A DNA stretch of 16,402 nt from Desulfarculaceae bacterium (GTDB lineage Bacteria; Desulfobacterota; Desulfobacteria; Desulfobacterales; Desulfobacteraceae): NCBI GenBank assembly GCA_021737205.1, contig JAIPEK010000018.1:1-16402 (forward strand), given 5' to 3'. Positions within the stretch are counted from its first letter, which is position 1; every line of letters starts with the position of its first letter. A program made the translations under genes and the position numbers. Below are positions 14,660 to 16,402 of the stretch, one piece after another. A model generated the notes under the pieces. It did not search any database and was not told the origin of the DNA. It worked only from the letters and a program-made list of their open reading frames with translations.

Positions 14660-16219
14660 ATGGAAAGCAGCACCGACTCATTCTTCAGGGAAGCGGTTTT
14701 GCGCATATGCAGCAGCCTGGACATTGACAAAGCCCTGGAGAGCTGCCTGGATTACCTGAAAAATTTCATCCCGGCCGACAGCATAAACCTTTCGGTATAT
14801 CTGCAGGATGTGCAGATGCTTCAATTCGTTGCCGTTGCAGGAGACACGGAGGAAAAGCCCAACACAAATGCTATCTCCACGCCGGCCATCGACTGGGAAG
14901 CCCCGGAAAACCAGCAGCCGGAACTGCCGGATCTCCATGTGGTGAACCATCCGGAAAACGAGCCGGAGATTGTCAAGATACTGCAACAGCTGAATATCGG
15001 CTCCGACTTTTCAATCATGGTCATGCGGCTGTCTCTGGACGGAAACTATATCGGAGAGGTTGCCGTCAAAAGCAGTGGAACCGGACGGTATACGGATCGG
15101 CACGGCCGTCTTTTCGTCCAGCTCAGGGACCCTCTGGCCATTGCACTTGCCAATGCGTTGAAGCACAGAGAGGTGGTCCGGCTCAACGAGGTGCTGGCGG
15201 ATGACAGCCGATACTTTCAACAGGAATTGAGGACCCGGAAAGGGGAGGAAATCGTGGGGGCGAACTTCGGCCTCAGCGGGGTCATGCACCAGGTCCGGCA
15301 AGTGGCCCAGCTTGACAACCCGGTTTTGCTCCTGGGGGAAACAGGCTGCGGCAAAGGCATCATCGCCGACACCATTCACAAGCTGTCCAACCGGTCCCGG
15401 GGTCCCATGATCATCGTAAACTGCGGGGCAATCCCGGGCTCTCTTTTGGAAAGTGAACTGTTCGGCCATGAAAAAGGGGCGTTTACAGGAGCTGAACGGC
15501 AAAAGAGGGGCCGGTTCGAACGCGGCCAGGGCGGAACGGTATTCCTGGATGAAATCGGAGAGCTCCCTCTGCAGTTCCAGGCCAAACTTTTGCATGTCCT
15601 TCAGCACAGGGAGATTGAAAGGGTCGGTGGCCAGGAGACCGTATCTCTGGACATCCGCATTATTGCCGCCACCAACCGGGACCTTGCCGGAATGGTCCGA
15701 TCCGGTGATTTCCGGGAGGATCTTTGGTACCGGCTCAATGTTTTTCCGGTCATGGTCCCGCCGCTCCGGCAGAGAAAAGAGGATATCCCGGCCCTGCTCC
15801 ACTATTTTCTGCAGCGCAAGGCTGTCGAATTGAAACTCCCGTTCCGTCCGAAGCTTCCCGCCGGACACCTGGACCGGCTTATGGCTCATGACTGGCCCGG
15901 AAATGTAAGAGAGCTTGAGAATTTCGTGGAACGGGCGTTGATCCAATCCACCGGAGAAGAGCTCGACATCAGCTCCGTTACAGGTGTTTCATCCGGAACC
16001 GATACCGCGCTTCCGGAAAAGGCAGTTGATCGGAACCAGCCTTTCCCCTCCCTGGATGCAGTGTGCGCCGCCCATATACAACAGGCTCTCACCCGCACAG
16101 GCGGGAAAATCAGCGGCCCGGACGGTGCGGCCGAGCTTTTGGAAATTCATCCCAACACATTGCGACAACGAATGGACAATCTCGGAATCGCCTACAAGTC
16201 AAGGACTCGGAAGGGGTAA
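14660..16219 (+). CDS. Sigma-54-dependent transcriptional activator (GAF-AAA+-Fis)
   Basis: A 519-aa enhancer-binding protein. Residues about 10-165 form a GAF-type sensory domain; there is no receiver domain, so it is probably switched by a small ligand or redox state rather than by a histidine kinase. The AAA+ core has Walker A GETGCGKG (226-233), the sigma-54 contact loop GAFTGA (273-278), Walker B VFLDEIG (294-300), ATNRDL (337-342) and WPGNVRELEN (412-421). The C-terminal Fis-type helix-turn-helix is at about 484-508 (ISGPDGAAELLEIHPNTLRQ). Walker A ends in G where E is usual. AGAGGA precedes the ATG. It is transcribed away from the efflux operon, whose promoter is of the sigma-54 class, so it is the likely specific activator. 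Its 3' end overlaps the convergent dehydrogenase gene by 21 bases. Confidence 0.95.
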   Translation: MESSTDSFFREAVLRICSSLDIDKALESCLDYLKNFIPADSINLSVYLQDVQMLQFVAVAGDTEEKPNTNAISTPAIDWEAPENQQPELPDLHVVNHPENEPEIVKILQQLNIGSDFSIMVMRLSLDGNYIGEVAVKSSGTGRYTDRHGRLFVQLRDPLAIALANALKHREVVRLNEVLADDSRYFQQELRTRKGEEIVGANFGLSGVMHQVRQVAQLDNPVLLLGETGCGKGIIADTIHKLSNRSRGPMIIVNCGAIPGSLLESELFGHEKGAFTGAERQKRGRFERGQGGTVFLDEIGELPLQFQAKLLHVLQHREIERVGGQETVSLDIRIIAATNRDLAGMVRSGDFREDLWYRLNVFPVMVPPLRQRKEDIPALLHYFLQRKAVELKLPFRPKLPAGHLDRLMAHDWPGNVRELENFVERALIQSTGEELDISSVTGVSSGTDTALPEKAVDRNQPFPSLDAVCAAHIQQALTRTGGKISGPDGAAELLEIHPNTLRQRMDNLGIAYKSRTRKG

Positions 16220-16402
16220 TGTTGATGCTGTTTCATTAACGGAGGCCAAATCCTGGCTTCCCGTGAGCACCATGGCCTGGGTAAACTGCCCCTTCACCGT
16301 TCCCAGGTATTGAGTCACCCCCTGTTTCAGCCCGCCCACCGCGGCAACGCAAAAGGGCCTGCCGATCAGTACACAGTCGGCCCCGAGAGAAATCATTTTG
16401 AA
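16199..16402 (-). CDS. FMN-dependent alpha-hydroxy-acid dehydrogenase, C-terminal end (partial)
   Basis: The gene runs off the right edge; only the last 67 or so residues are visible. SLGADCVLIGRPFCVAAVGG is the FMN-phosphate-binding GA-x-x-V-x-I-GRP signature of the lactate/glycolate oxidase-type TIM-barrel family, and VTQYLGTVKGQFTQAMVLTG is the usual final helix. Such enzymes oxidise an L-2-hydroxy acid such as lactate to the 2-oxoacid. The final residues STLPLPSP are encoded by bases overlapping the regulator's 3' end and differ from the tail of the left remnant, so this tail looks acquired at a rearrangement junction. Substrate and upstream part are outside the window. Confidence 0.88.
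   Translation of the reverse strand, partial: FKMISLGADCVLIGRPFCVAAVGGLKQGVTQYLGTVKGQFTQAMVLTGSQDLASVNETASTLPLPSP
16227..16281. repeat. Direct repeat, right copy (flank of efflux island)
   Basis: The 55-base partner of 6958-7012, same orientation, 9,269 bases away, one mismatch (G at 16242). It lies within the C-terminal coding region of the dehydrogenase. The left limit, at 16227, comes 8 bases after the stop of the sigma-54 activator gene. Confidence 0.97.

Noticed and set aside
6958..16281. attL/attR of an integrated phage or integrative element
   Set aside because: The repeat lies in a dehydrogenase gene, not a tRNA; no integrase, excisionase or phage gene is present, and the left copy contains additional rearranged gene pieces.

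Overview
The window looks like chromosome from an anaerobic, GC-moderate deltaproteobacterium, probably a sulfate reducer of the Desulfobacteraceae type. This is inferred from a ferredoxin-linked 2-oxoacid oxidoreductase, a short-form CstA, a TSUP permease, sigma-54/enhancer-binding regulation and strong GGAGG ribosome sites. No rRNA, tRNA, CRISPR array, transposase or integrase was seen.

Left part (1-6918): a 5'-truncated 2-oxoacid:ferredoxin oxidoreductase alpha gene overlaps a TPP-binding beta gene whose C-terminus is fused to a gamma domain. A hairpin separates these from a leftward set: a TSUP permease, a small conserved protein translated just before it, and a FUSC-type membrane protein. 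Rightward again come a 98-aa HesB/'CC-Se'-like protein without the Cys pair and a CstA-family transporter, closed by a strong intrinsic terminator.

Right part (about 7100-16226): a five-gene leftward efflux operon runs from a 97-aa small protein through a periplasmic adaptor, an RND pump and an outer-membrane factor lipoprotein to a Bcr/CflA MFS exporter. It is preceded by a well-formed -24/-12 (sigma-54) promoter. The divergent neighbour is a GAF-AAA+-Fis sigma-54 activator with its own sigma-70-like promoter, and a GTAAAA-N2-TTTTAC inverted repeat lies between them. The simplest reading is a self-contained, ligand-inducible efflux island.

The island is bracketed by two copies of the 3' end of one FMN-dependent alpha-hydroxy-acid dehydrogenase gene, both on the minus strand. 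The right copy (16199 to the window end) is the 3' end of an apparently intact gene. The left copy (about 6933-7100) is an internally deleted, frameshifted remnant beside the cstA terminator. A 55-bp segment is shared at 54/55 identity, with the copies 9,269 bp apart. This suggests the dehydrogenase once lay next to cstA and that the efflux island arrived, or was rearranged in, by an event that duplicated part of the gene. It is the most interesting structural signal here.
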